Of a DNA stretch of 64,000 nucleotides, positions 1 to 7,380 are shown in pieces. The notes beneath the pieces are model-generated. The model was not told where the DNA came from. It ran no database searches and was given only the letters and a program-made list of their open reading frames with translations. The translations under genes and the position numbers were made by a program. The DNA is from a virus. The stretch covers positions 1 to 64,000 of the IMG/VR virus record IMGVR_UViG_3300035034_000207; one strand, given 5' to 3'. Each line of letters opens with the position of its first letter. The stretch's first letter is position 1.

Positions 1-1035
1 CACGATAAAACAGCTGGTGAAACGCTTAGAGCTCTACTATATTTTGAAGATGACAAAATTGGACTAACTTCTATTAAATATGATGGGTCAACATCTATAG
101 TTTTTGGGTCATATCAAGATTCGTTTATATTTGGAACAAAATCGTTCTTTAATAAAAAACCAATATATTTAAAAGTTTCAGAAGATAGTCCTCCTAGCGA
201 AGAAGAAATAACAAAAGTATTAAAATACGATTCTATAATAAATTTCTATAAAAACAACATAGAACGGCTGAAGACAGCATCTTGCCCGTTCCGAGATATC
301 CCTATCTTGTTTCAGGGTGATATTATGTCTACAAGTTCTTTACGTGGCGAAGCTAACGATTATGCACCAAACGTTATAATGTATAAAAACGTACCTATTG
401 AGTCGCTGTGCGTTCACACAACATACGTTTCTAACATAGATGGTATTGTATCACGAAGCGATTATAATGATATATTGTTAGACACTACTAATATTAATGT
501 GTTCACGCCGCCAACAGCCTCAGTATTTCACGGCGCCACTGGCGACAGGAACAAAAGTTTTTTATATAAAGACACTATTGATTTTGTGCTTGATGTTCGT
601 TCTCAAATAGAGGAATTGTCTAGAATCGATGAAATATACTCTAAGGCTTTTGCAGTTGAAACCCAAATTTTTGTAAATTGGTGTATTAGAAATAAACGCG
701 CCATCGACGCGGAATCTTATAATTTTTATATGCGGGATGTCCGACCCGCTGGGTCTAGTGAAAGATATTTAAAACATGACACGCAAATTGTATGGGATAT
801 GTTTGAAGCTATTAATATATTGATAAAATTCAAATCGTATGTAATGGACAAAAACCGTGCCGTGTTTAGTAAACAAAGTCATCCGCGTCAACGAACATCC
901 ACGCGGCCATTAAAAGTTGTAAAGGGAGAATCACACGAAGGATATGTTACTAGCGTAAACGAGGGGTTGGTTAAGTTTATAGATCGTAGAGACTTTTCAC
1001 ATAGAAACTTTAGTAAATGGAGCAAAAACAAATGA
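1..1035 (+). CDS. DUF6267-like phage protein with ligase-type KxDG motif (5' end outside window)
   Basis: The reading frame is open from base 1, so the N-terminus is missing; 344 residues are visible. Residues 24-33 of the fragment hold IKYDGSTSIVFG-type sequence, like motif I (KxDG) of covalent nucleotidyltransferases (DNA/RNA ligases, capping enzymes). Near the C-terminus are HEGYV and VKFIDRRDFS, resembling motifs IV (EGxV) and V (VK). This arrangement recalls an uncharacterised family of T4-like aquatic phages that I know as DUF6267; no activity has been shown to my knowledge. The stop codon overlaps the next gene as ATGA, so the two are probably translationally coupled. Polynucleotide ligase activity is an inference from motifs only. 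Confidence 0.6.
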   Translation, partial: HDKTAGETLRALLYFEDDKIGLTSIKYDGSTSIVFGSYQDSFIFGTKSFFNKKPIYLKVSEDSPPSEEEITKVLKYDSIINFYKNNIERLKTASCPFRDIPILFQGDIMSTSSLRGEANDYAPNVIMYKNVPIESLCVHTTYVSNIDGIVSRSDYNDILLDTTNINVFTPPTASVFHGATGDRNKSFLYKDTIDFVLDVRSQIEELSRIDEIYSKAFAVETQIFVNWCIRNKRAIDAESYNFYMRDVRPAGSSERYLKHDTQIVWDMFEAINILIKFKSYVMDKNRAVFSKQSHPRQRTSTRPLKVVKGESHEGYVTSVNEGLVKFIDRRDFSHRNFSKWSKNK

Positions 1036-1565
1036 CAAGGGTTCTTAGAGCAACGTTCGGTAGGTTCCAACCATTTACTAAAGGTCATGAAACAATTGTT
1101 AGAAAAATGATTTGTGATCGGCAAGAAGACGATGATTTTCATGTTTGTTTGTCTTCAAGTTGCAGTAAAGACAACATTTTTAATCCTTTTAGTGTTGATG
1201 ATAGAAAAATGTTAATTAAATCTGTTATGCATTATACACTTGATTTTAAAGATGATTATGATGTAATCGAATATACAAACATGTATGATTTTCTAAAATA
1301 CTCTTGTTCACAATATGATAAACTTATAGTATACTGTGGGTCTGATAGGGCTAAAGAATATGTTAGAAAATCAAAAGAGTTTACCAATATTGAGATTGTT
1401 GTTTGCGGTAAAGAAAGAGGCGAAGATAACCACGTTTCTGGGACGGTTGCTAGAAATTCTATAACAAACAGAGATAAGGATACTTTTATGTCTTGCATGT
1501 CAGAGGGTTTACCATCACACTTTTATTCTTTCTTTTATTACTATTTTATGATTGACAACAAATGA
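1032..1565 (+). CDS. Cytidylyltransferase-like nucleotidyltransferase
   Basis: A 177-residue protein that opens with RATFGRFQPFTKGHE, the N-terminal signature of the HIGH-type nucleotidyltransferase superfamily (here TKGH), which includes NMN adenylyltransferases and cytidylyltransferases. A second signature block is less clear (GTVARNSI near residue 145). I prefer the ATG at 1032 over the upstream in-frame ATG at 1017 because it overlaps the preceding stop as ATGA and has GGAG nine bases upstream. The partner upstream gene is ligase-like, so both may transfer nucleotides to a shared substrate. A role in NAD synthesis together with the PRPP-synthetase-like gene at 5153 is possible; the substrate cannot be told from sequence. 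Confidence 0.65.
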   Translation: MTRVLRATFGRFQPFTKGHETIVRKMICDRQEDDDFHVCLSSSCSKDNIFNPFSVDDRKMLIKSVMHYTLDFKDDYDVIEYTNMYDFLKYSCSQYDKLIVYCGSDRAKEYVRKSKEFTNIEIVVCGKERGEDNHVSGTVARNSITNRDKDTFMSCMSEGLPSHFYSFFYYYFMIDNK

Positions 1566-1593
1566 AAAGTATTAATAATACAAACAACTTTAA

Positions 1594-1670
1594 AGACCCG
1601 TAGCTCAGTTGGTTAGAGCTATCCGCTCATAACGGATTGGTCGCTGGTTCAAGTCCAGTCGGGTCTACCA
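1594..1670 (+). tRNA. tRNA with CAT anticodon (Met, or Ile2 if modified)
   Basis: All four arms fold by eye. The acceptor stem AGACCCG/CGGGTCT has seven perfect pairs. The D arm is GCTC/GAGC, the anticodon arm ATCCG/CGGAT with loop CTCATAA (anticodon CAT at 1628-1630), and the T arm GCTGG/CCAGT with loop TTCAAGT. The 3' CCA is encoded at 1668-1670. The acceptor stem is fully paired at position 1-72, so it is not an initiator tRNA; elongator Met and lysidine-modified Ile2(CAU) cannot be separated here. Confidence 0.95.
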
Positions 1671-1698
1671 CTTTATAAACAACAATGAAATCTATATT

Positions 1699-1878
1699 AT
1701 GACAGACCTAATTGAACTAGAAAAGAAATACGTAGAGCTTGGTAAAGAGATTAAAGCTTTGAAAGATAAACCAGCACAGACGCCAAAGAAGAATATTGGG
1801 ATTCTTTGCCTGAAAACAAATGCGATACGTGTAATGGTAGAGGCAAAACAGATTGGACTGACGCTGGGTACGGGTTAG
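1699..1878 (+). CDS. 59-codon ORF, probable 5' part of a frame-split zinc-binding protein
   Basis: Starts at ATG 1699 and encodes a charged, helix-prone N-terminus (MTDLIELEKKYVELGKE) before running into out-of-frame-looking sequence and a stop at 1878. The downstream zinc-finger frame is open from 1770, and the two frames overlap at 1770-1878. Joining them by a -1 shift around 1783-1792 would give one natural-looking protein: helical N-terminus, then [10 protein letters not shown], then the CxxCxGxG finger. The alternatives are two separate overlapping genes or a sequencing indel. No convincing ribosome-binding site precedes 1699. Confidence 0.4.
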   Translation: MTDLIELEKKYVELGKEIKALKDKPAQTPKKNIGILCLKTNAIRVMVEAKQIGLTLGTG

Positions 1879-2003
1879 ACAGACATTATACTGAGCCTTG
1901 TACTGGGTGCGATGGTACAGGATACTCTCCTCGTACACTCGAATTAGTGGACAAATCCCCATGGTTAAAAATAGCCGATAAATTAGTTAAAGGAAAATAT
2001 TAA
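1806..2003 (+). CDS. Small protein with DnaJ-like CxxCxGxG zinc-finger repeats
   Basis: Encodes CDTCNGRG and, 20-odd residues later, CTGCDGTG: two CxxCxGxG units like those of the DnaJ zinc-finger domain, enough to bind one zinc ion. The frame is open from 1770, and 1806 is a TTG codon, so the true N-terminus may come from the ORF beginning at 1699 by frameshift. It lies between the tRNA and thymidylate synthase and ends four bases before the latter. Another protein of this window (6260-6793) carries a related two-CxxC cluster. Function unknown; protein or nucleic-acid binding is plausible. Confidence 0.5.
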   Translation: MPENKCDTCNGRGKTDWTDAGYGLDRHYTEPCTGCDGTGYSPRTLELVDKSPWLKIADKLVKGKY

Positions 2004-2007
2004 ACAA

Positions 2008-2934
2008 ATGAAACAATATAACGACATCATGAATAAAATTATTACCGAAGGTGAATGGATTGAAAACACCCGCACAGGTAAAAAATGTAAAACAATTATT
2101 AACGCTGATATGGAATACGACTTCTGCCCATTGGTAACAACACGTAAATCATATTGGAAATCTGCTGTAGCCGAATTTGTTGGTTATATTCGCGGTTATG
2201 ATAACGCTGCTCAATTTAGCGCAATAGGAACAAAAACTTGGGATGCTAATGCCAACGAGAACCAAGCATGGCTGAATAATCCGTATCGTAAAGGTAAAGA
2301 TGATATGGGTAGAGTTTATGGGGTACAAGGCCGTGGATGGAGAATGTCAGAATGGTATAAGTTGAAAGACGAATATATTATACCTAGAGATGATGAAACA
2401 TATACAGATATAAATGCTCGACTAGTCGAGAGATATAAACCATATGAAATAGACCAACTCAAAAAAATCTACGATAACCTAAAACAAGGTATTGACGATC
2501 GTGGTGAGATTATGAGCTTCTACAATGTAGGTGAGTTTCATATGGGTTGCCTAAGACCGTGCGTTCATACACACACGTTTTCGCTAGTCAATGGTACTCT
2601 ACACCTCACAAGCTATTCTAGAAGTATGGACGTGCCCTTGGGCGGGAACTTTAATTTGGTACAATGCTATTTCTTTTTGAAACTGATGTGTCAAATTACG
2701 GGTCACAAACAAGGTAATAATTATCTAAAAGTAGTAAACGCTCACATATATGAAGACCAGTATGAAACTGCTTTGATTGAATCTGCTAGAACCCCGTTTG
2801 ATTGTGTTCCAGATTTGATAATCAACCCCAGAATTAAAACACTGGAAGACGTTGAAACGATATTTACTCTTGATGATGTTTCTGTAACTAATTATAAATG
2901 TCACCCGCCCTTATCATATCCCATGAGCGCTTAG
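2008..2934 (+). CDS. thyA: Thymidylate synthase
   Basis: Methylates dUMP to dTMP using methylene-tetrahydrofolate, supplying thymidylate for phage replication. The 308-residue protein has the ThyA layout: [18 protein letters not shown] near residue 46, [11 protein letters not shown] at 102-112, RPCVHTHTF with the likely catalytic Cys185, SRSMD at 204-208, and GGNFN at 212-216. The Asn in FN (216) is the residue that selects dUMP in thymidylate synthases; dCMP hydroxymethylases have Asp there, so this is not a second hydroxymethylase. The C-terminal [11 protein letters not shown] fits the family tail. An insertion relative to the short bacterial enzymes lies around residues 112-165. The start follows the zinc-finger gene by four bases. 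Confidence 0.9.
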   Translation: MKQYNDIMNKIITEGEWIENTRTGKKCKTIINADMEYDFCPLVTTRKSYWKSAVAEFVGYIRGYDNAAQFSAIGTKTWDANANENQAWLNNPYRKGKDDMGRVYGVQGRGWRMSEWYKLKDEYIIPRDDETYTDINARLVERYKPYEIDQLKKIYDNLKQGIDDRGEIMSFYNVGEFHMGCLRPCVHTHTFSLVNGTLHLTSYSRSMDVPLGGNFNLVQCYFFLKLMCQITGHKQGNNYLKVVNAHIYEDQYETALIESARTPFDCVPDLIINPRIKTLEDVETIFTLDDVSVTNYKCHPPLSYPMSA

Positions 2935-3033
2935 TTAAAATTAAGTTCTTAAATAAGGGAAAGATAACCAAAGGGTCGCGAAGATTATTGAATTATGAAA
3001 TATCTTTAATATAAAAATAAATTAAATAACCAG

Positions 3034-3062
3034 TTGACACCATATAACATCTATTATATAAT
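3034..3062 (+). promoter_or_regulatory. Sigma70-type early promoter, perfect consensus
   Basis: TTGACA (3034-3039), a 17-nt spacer, TATAAT (3057-3062). It drives the gene at 3114 through a leader that ends in TTGAGGAATATA just before the ATG. Confidence 0.85.
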
Positions 3063-3113
3063 AATTATATTGAATGATTAAAAAAAAAAATACTTCATTG
3101 AGGAATATACATT

Positions 3114-3599
3114 ATGCAAAACCAAATCCAAGATAAATTAGATGCCGCTTTCAAAGTTTTAAACGAAAGATTAGTTTTAGAAGATCAGCAATGGGCCACG
3201 AAGAAACTTGAAGACGCTAGAGCGTTTGTTGAAGCTGCTAGAGAAAAGAATCACCCAAGACATCAAATAGCGGGGCGCTTTTACCAGCAATGGGCGCTTG
3301 ATGAGCATTTTGGCTCAAAGGGCATGACAGATTTATTGATGAACCGCTCACGTAAGGACGCTCTTTTGCGCATGCTTAAAAACACAATGGCGGGAATTGC
3401 AAAACGTGATGCAAATATAATTACAGCCCTTAATAAGTACCTAATTAATGAATTGCCAGATTTTGAACTCGTTGAAAATTCAGATGGTTATGAAGGGTGG
3501 TTTCTTGTTGGTGATTACCGTGTACACATTAAAACGATATTGGCTGGTGGATATAACATTCAACGTTTACACCACAGAACATTAGTAAAGGTAACATAA
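3114..3599 (+). CDS. Hypothetical early protein
   Basis: A 161-residue soluble protein that I do not recognise. The N-terminal half is rich in Glu, Lys, Arg and Ala and probably helical; the C-terminal part (residues 118-161) looks like beta strands (GWFLVGDYRVHIKTI). It is the first gene after a perfect sigma70 promoter and has the strong leader site TGAGGAATATACATT before ATG, so it should be expressed early and well. It heads a run of closely spaced genes to 5064. First-in-operon position behind a strong early promoter is typical of host-takeover proteins, but nothing in the sequence shows a target. Confidence 0.7.
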   Translation: MQNQIQDKLDAAFKVLNERLVLEDQQWATKKLEDARAFVEAAREKNHPRHQIAGRFYQQWALDEHFGSKGMTDLLMNRSRKDALLRMLKNTMAGIAKRDANIITALNKYLINELPDFELVENSDGYEGWFLVGDYRVHIKTILAGGYNIQRLHHRTLVKVT

Positions 3600-3602
3600 G
3601 AT

Positions 3603-4058
3603 ATGGAAGACGCACGTAAAATACTAAGCATGATCGAGGCGGTAGACCCTGATGACAAAGAAGCGTTGGACGAGATTGACCTTGCGGTGTTCAGATTTAT
3701 CACTAAATCAAACGCCACCAATTTTGTGGTTGATTATGATGGGAGCTTATACTGGACAGATGACGATAGTTTTGAGGTTGATGTAGGTGGGTGTTTTTAT
3801 CTTAAGGATATTCAATACACCCGTAGCCAAGACGCTTTAAAACCTATACGGCCAGATGGTTGGGAATACATGCAAACTTGGCACAAACCAGAAGGATATA
3901 GTGGAAAGTTAGTTAACAGAACTACTATGGTAACTATAGGGGAATTCGGGCAAGACGTTTGTGCAACCGAAGAACTTGCAGAACTCCACGCAATAATTCA
4001 AGCAATAGACTACGAAAGAACAACAACCAAGGAACATAATAATGGAAAAACTATTTAA
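3603..4058 (+). CDS. Hypothetical phage protein (YTRSxDALKPIRPxGW family)
   Basis: A 151-residue acidic protein. The central block YTRSQDALKPIRPDGWEY (about residues 77-94) and the C-terminal ATEELAELHAIIQAI are a pattern seen in small accessory proteins of many tailed phages; no function is known to me. It follows the previous gene by three bases and overlaps the next by 17 bases, so it is part of the early operon that starts at 3114. Confidence 0.7.
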   Translation: MEDARKILSMIEAVDPDDKEALDEIDLAVFRFITKSNATNFVVDYDGSLYWTDDDSFEVDVGGCFYLKDIQYTRSQDALKPIRPDGWEYMQTWHKPEGYSGKLVNRTTMVTIGEFGQDVCATEELAELHAIIQAIDYERTTTKEHNNGKTI

Positions 4059-4227
4059 ACAATTACTAGAAGAAAAACTAATTGAAGAATCAACAGACGG
4101 TTGTGTAACTTTCGCTGAGATTGCTTCAGGCGCTTCAGATCAGGGTTGGTTTGTAAGACCAGAAGCTAGACAACGTATTGAAGTGTTTCTATCTATCAAC
4201 GACGATAGTAAAGAGGATTCAAAATAA
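4042..4227 (+). CDS. Small hypothetical protein (61 aa)
   Basis: Starts inside the 3' end of the preceding gene, with GGAACATAAT before the ATG, and its stop codon abuts the next start (TAA ATG). This spacing indicates translational coupling within the early operon. The protein is acidic with an N-terminal amphipathic helix (MEKLFKQLLEEKLIEE). No known family recognised. Confidence 0.6.
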   Translation: MEKLFKQLLEEKLIEESTDGCVTFAEIASGASDQGWFVRPEARQRIEVFLSINDDSKEDSK

Positions 4228-4473
4228 ATGACTGAACTAATGTTTTTATGGATATTAACTGGATTTATATCATGGATGATTCTAGGGTATGTTTGGTGGT
4301 ATAAAGTTAGTAAGCGGTTCCCTGATCAATCACAGTCGACGTTCTATAAAGAAATGGAACATGAAAACGTTATGTTCACAGCGTTGTTCGTGTTGTGTGT
4401 TTTATCTGGCTTCGTAATGATCGGCGCTCTACCAATTGTTATATTTTCAATGTTCTTCTTTTTAAAGGATTAA
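4228..4473 (+). CDS. Small membrane protein with two transmembrane segments
   Basis: 81 residues with two clear hydrophobic helices, at about residues 4-25 (MFLWILTGFISWMILGYVWW) and 49-78, joined by a polar, basic-then-acidic loop of about 24 residues. The start directly follows the previous stop. Two-helix early membrane proteins of phages include inner-membrane exclusion factors, but no family signature is visible and a holin role is unlikely from the early-operon position. Confidence 0.65.
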   Translation: MTELMFLWILTGFISWMILGYVWWYKVSKRFPDQSQSTFYKEMEHENVMFTALFVLCVLSGFVMIGALPIVIFSMFFFLKD

Positions 4474-4480
4474 ACACAAA

Positions 4481-4837
4481 ATGATTACTACGCTATCGAT
4501 TGTTTTCATCTGGATAATATCACTTCTAATTACGTATGAGGTTGCTGTTATAAGAAATCTGCGACAAGCTCCTACATCAGTGGACACTGTACCACTATTT
4601 GACATATCACCGAACTTTATTAGATTAATTTACAAGTACAGGTGTAAAAACAAAACATACTTCCACAACCTCCAAAAGATCAATATTGTATGTAAGAATA
4701 AACATAGACGACTAGAGAACTTTAAATCAATTGTGTATAACTCGGATAGCCTAACTGATGATGACGTTTTCCTGTTGTTAAACATGCCAAAATGCTTTAA
4801 TGAGTATAACTATAAAATAGTAAAGAGTAGTAAATAA
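4481..4837 (+). CDS. Membrane-anchored hypothetical protein
   Basis: 118 residues with a single N-terminal hydrophobic helix (residues 2-23, ITTLSIVFIWIISLLITYEV) and no obvious signal-peptidase site, followed by a basic cytoplasmic or periplasmic domain rich in Asn, Lys and Tyr. It sits between another membrane protein and a small soluble protein in the same early operon, with spacings of seven and two bases. Function unknown. Confidence 0.6.
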   Translation: MITTLSIVFIWIISLLITYEVAVIRNLRQAPTSVDTVPLFDISPNFIRLIYKYRCKNKTYFHNLQKINIVCKNKHRRLENFKSIVYNSDSLTDDDVFLLLNMPKCFNEYNYKIVKSSK

Positions 4838-4839
4838 AA

Positions 4840-5064
4840 ATGACAACACAACAAGAACGATGGAATCAAATGTTAGAAGAGTTTGCTGAAAACAACAAAA
4901 CGCTTGAAGAGTGTGTCAAATCTTTTCTGGCGATTCTTGATATAGAGGAAGAGTCTGATAGCGGCAGAGTATTTAAACCAACATATATAAACACCGCGAG
5001 AGCACAACACTCGGCTAAATTAGAAGTGCTATTTAAAAGAATGAAAGAGTTGGTAAAAAAATAG
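4840..5064 (+). CDS. Small hypothetical phage protein (74 aa)
   Basis: A short, mostly helical, charged protein. The segment EESDSGRVFKPTYINTARA (residues 37-55) resembles a motif in small phage proteins of unknown role (ESDSGR-FxPxxIxxxR). It is the last gene of the operon beginning at 3114; the next promoter starts at its stop codon. Confidence 0.65.
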   Translation: MTTQQERWNQMLEEFAENNKTLEECVKSFLAILDIEEESDSGRVFKPTYINTARAQHSAKLEVLFKRMKELVKK

Positions 5065-5093
5065 TTTACAAACGTGTTATCCTATTATATAAT
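5065..5093 (+). promoter_or_regulatory. Sigma70-type promoter overlapping a palindrome
   Basis: TTTACA (5065-5070), a 17-nt spacer, TATAAT (5088-5093). The left arm of a perfect inverted repeat (5071-5085) fills the spacer, so a repressor or an RNA hairpin could act here. It serves the PRPP-synthetase-like gene at 5153. Confidence 0.8.
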
Positions 5094-5130
5094 ACTATTA
5101 ATCCTATTACAAATGATAGGATAACACGTT
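5071..5130 (+). repeat. Perfect 15-bp inverted repeat in promoter/leader
   Basis: AACGTGTTATCCTAT at 5071-5085 is exactly complementary to ATAGGATAACACGTT at 5116-5130, with a 30-nt loop containing the -10 box. The core GATAGGATAA occurs again at 5137-5146, just before the start codon, as a third half-site. Because the left arm lies upstream of the expected transcript start (about 5100), the full hairpin cannot form in the mRNA; a DNA operator is the better reading. Confidence 0.8.
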
Positions 5131-5152
5131 AAAATTGATAGGATAATATATT

Positions 5153-6010
5153 ATGAAGAAACCGCCAACAAGAAAAAACGTTTCAATAGTTGCTCTCGTC
5201 GACGATTGCGAAGAAACTTATAGTGTACCAATTTATTATAAGACAATTACATTTCCTTCGGGAGAGATTGGAATTGAATTTGACATAGCACACAACGAAC
5301 CATACGAAGGCGTTACAATAAAAATTAATAGTGTTACAACCGAAAGCATTATGGAATTGATGTTTATTGGAGATTACTTTAGAACACGAACAAAAAGACT
5401 TACACTGAACATGGCGTTTATTCCGTTCGCTAGACAAGATCGTGAAACCACCCCCAGACACCCCTTCACTCTAAAAACATTTGCAAAATTATTAAACACT
5501 ATCGGGTTTGATGAAGTAGAATGTGTAACCCCGCATTCTAATGTCCCCGAAAATCTTATTAATAATTTGGTAACAATAGAGCCCAACTTGTTCCCTATGT
5601 TTACTAGACTATACGGATTTAAATATAAAGGTAATGATGTTATACTGCTGGCGCCCGATGCTGGCGCCGAAAAGCGGGTGTACCAGCAAGCATCCAAACT
5701 ATCAAAATCTGGCATAAACATTAAAGATGTTGTTACGATGTCAAAACAACGCGACCCTGCTACTGGAAACATTATAGGGTATAGATCACCCGTTAATATT
5801 CCTGACAACATGCATCTACTGGTTCTTGATGATATTTGCGACGGTGGGAGAACTTTCATAGAGCTTGCTAAGGTTCTACCTACAAAAAGAAAGTCATTAA
5901 CATTATACGTAACTCATGGGATTTTCTCAAAGGGTACCGATATTCTAAAAGAAGCTGGGTATGATAACGTTTCATGTTATAATGATATGCGGAAGGATAA
6001 TATATTATGA
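5153..6010 (+). CDS. prs: Ribose-phosphate pyrophosphokinase-like enzyme
   Basis: A 285-residue member of the PRPP synthetase family. Visible motifs: PFARQDRETTPRHPFTLK (about residues 87-104, the flexible-loop and ATP-binding region), PHSN (about 129), the APDAGAEKR block (about 172) and the PRPP-binding loop VLDDICDGGRTF (about 224-235). PRPP feeds nucleotide and NAD synthesis. Phages often pair it with a nicotinamide phosphoribosyltransferase (NadV); none is visible in this window. A related phage family (Adps) instead makes ADP-ribose pyrophosphate in an NAD+ reconstitution pathway, which sequence reading cannot exclude. The gene has its own palindromic promoter and overlaps the next gene by four bases (ATGA). 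Confidence 0.85.
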   Translation: MKKPPTRKNVSIVALVDDCEETYSVPIYYKTITFPSGEIGIEFDIAHNEPYEGVTIKINSVTTESIMELMFIGDYFRTRTKRLTLNMAFIPFARQDRETTPRHPFTLKTFAKLLNTIGFDEVECVTPHSNVPENLINNLVTIEPNLFPMFTRLYGFKYKGNDVILLAPDAGAEKRVYQQASKLSKSGINIKDVVTMSKQRDPATGNIIGYRSPVNIPDNMHLLVLDDICDGGRTFIELAKVLPTKRKSLTLYVTHGIFSKGTDILKEAGYDNVSCYNDMRKDNIL

Positions 6011-6258
6011 AAACGCGTAAAGTCAGATACATCGAATGTTCAAATTTAGACACCGGTATTTTGGTTAAAGCATACTTTGATGTTGGTGATTTTGATGGCA
6101 CCGGCACGCTATACAAATCCTTACAGGGAGATAAGTGGCTAACAACAATTGAAACAGATCACGAACTGGGTATTTTTGAAACTAAGTTTAACGTTGATAA
6201 CCATTTAGCTAATATGAATAGCTGGATTGGCGATCACAAAGTTAATGGAGAAGACTAA
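6007..6258 (+). CDS. Small hypothetical protein (83 aa)
   Basis: Coupled to the PRPP-synthetase-like gene by an ATGA overlap. A mostly beta-strand, acidic protein (YFDVGDFDGTGTLYKSL) with no family recognised. Its stop is one base before the next start, so it belongs to the same transcript running to about 7828. Confidence 0.6.
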   Translation: MKTRKVRYIECSNLDTGILVKAYFDVGDFDGTGTLYKSLQGDKWLTTIETDHELGIFETKFNVDNHLANMNSWIGDHKVNGED

Positions 6259-6259
6259 C

Positions 6260-6793
6260 ATGGAACTAAAACCAAAATATAACATAGGTGATGTGGTGTT
6301 GTACCCTTCAGCTTCATACATACCCGTTCGTGATGGGTGTTCAGATTGTCTAGAATCTGGTAAAGCCATTTTAACATTAGGCACAAAAGAATCAATAGAA
6401 GTTAATTGCCCAACGTGTAAAGGCGTTGGGAACATACAAAGACACGACTGGAAATGTTGTATTAATACCATGGTCGTCGGTCTAATAAAATACGATTCTA
6501 GTGAAGGATTTTCTTATATGTGTAACGAAACTGGAATTGGTTCTGGAGCAGTCTATAAAGAGCACAAGTTGTTTAGTGATACGCATCTTGCTGAAACTGT
6601 TGGTAGTCAGGAAGCTTTAAACAGAATGAAGTCTATCGCTAAGCAAAACCTAACAAACAAGAAACCTTTTGATAGAATTAATGAAATGTTAGAGACTCTT
6701 GGTTATACTAGAAACCAATCTGCGAGACAGAAAGCTAAATTCATATCATGGGCAAATTCTGCCAATTTAGATGAGACACAAACCAATGTCTAG
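6260..6793 (+). CDS. Hypothetical protein with two-CxxC zinc-binding cluster
   Basis: 177 residues from ATG 6260. Residues 19-58 hold CSDC and CPTCKGVG separated by about 27 residues, followed by WKCC, the pattern of a treble-clef or DnaJ-like zinc site. The N-terminus (KYNIGDVVLYPS) resembles a small SH3-like barrel. The C-terminal part is basic and helical. It overlaps the phosphoesterase gene by eight bases. It may be distantly related in design to the finger protein at 1806-2003. Function unknown. Confidence 0.6.
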   Translation: MELKPKYNIGDVVLYPSASYIPVRDGCSDCLESGKAILTLGTKESIEVNCPTCKGVGNIQRHDWKCCINTMVVGLIKYDSSEGFSYMCNETGIGSGAVYKEHKLFSDTHLAETVGSQEALNRMKSIAKQNLTNKKPFDRINEMLETLGYTRNQSARQKAKFISWANSANLDETQTNV

Positions 6794-7373
6794 AACACCC
6801 ACAAACTATTACATATCAGACACGCACTTTGCTCATCGTAATATCGTTGTCTTTACTGATAATAATGGCAATAAAATCCGTGAGTTTGAAACATATGAAG
6901 AACACGACGAAGCTATTATTAAAAACGTAAATTCAATAGTAAAACCACAAGATAGACTATACATATGCGGTGATGTTGCAATTTCTAAAAGAGGCATAGA
7001 AAACGTTGGTAGATTAAACGGCCGCAAGGTTCTAATCAAAGGTAACCACGACATTTTCAAACTAAAAGATTATACGTCATATTTCGACGACATCAGGTCA
7101 TATAAGATGATCCCAAAACATGGCGTTATAGTTTCACACATTCCAATCAGATTGGAACCAAGAGACTATCATAGATGGGGTTGGAACGTGCATGGTCACA
7201 CTCACCACAATGTAATAGACGATCCAAGATATATTAATATATGTCTAGAACACACCAATATGTTTCCAGTGAGCTTTGATGAGATTTTGGAAACAATTAA
7301 AGAACGTGAAGAAATCATGTTTAATATGCAAGACAATAACGAAACACTAACACACTTAACAAATTGGAAATAA
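6786..7373 (+). CDS. Calcineurin-like metallophosphoesterase
   Basis: 195 residues with the ordered metal-binding motifs of the family: ISDTHFAHRNI (D-x-H, residues 9-19), CGDVA (GDxx, about 61), KGNHDI (GNHD, about 83), SHIPI (H, about 119) and WNVHGHTHHN (GHxH, about 138-147). Such enzymes hydrolyse phosphomonoesters or phosphodiesters with two metal ions. The start at 6786 gives MSRTPTNYYISDTHF; the in-frame ATG at 6771 would add five residues. Single-domain phage members of this family have unknown substrates; the size excludes an Mre11/gp47-type recombination nuclease. Confidence 0.85.
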   Translation: MSRTPTNYYISDTHFAHRNIVVFTDNNGNKIREFETYEEHDEAIIKNVNSIVKPQDRLYICGDVAISKRGIENVGRLNGRKVLIKGNHDIFKLKDYTSYFDDIRSYKMIPKHGVIVSHIPIRLEPRDYHRWGWNVHGHTHHNVIDDPRYINICLEHTNMFPVSFDEILETIKEREEIMFNMQDNNETLTHLTNWK

Positions 7374-7380
7374 CACAATC

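Noticed and set aside
2008-2934. Thymidylate synthase-fold protein considered as a second dCMP hydroxymethylase
   Set aside because: It keeps the Asn (GNFN, residue 216) that selects dUMP and has the ThyA C-terminal tail; the gp42-type Asp is found only in the 11137 protein.
5071-5130. Palindrome considered as a terminator of the preceding operon
   Set aside because: The loop is 30 nt, no T-run follows, and the left arm lies between -35 and -10 boxes with ideal spacing; a regulatory role fits better.
5374-5859. 161-codon minus-strand ORF opposite the PRPP-synthetase-like gene
   Set aside because: The plus-strand product has clear family motifs; the antisense product has none and no promoter or start site.
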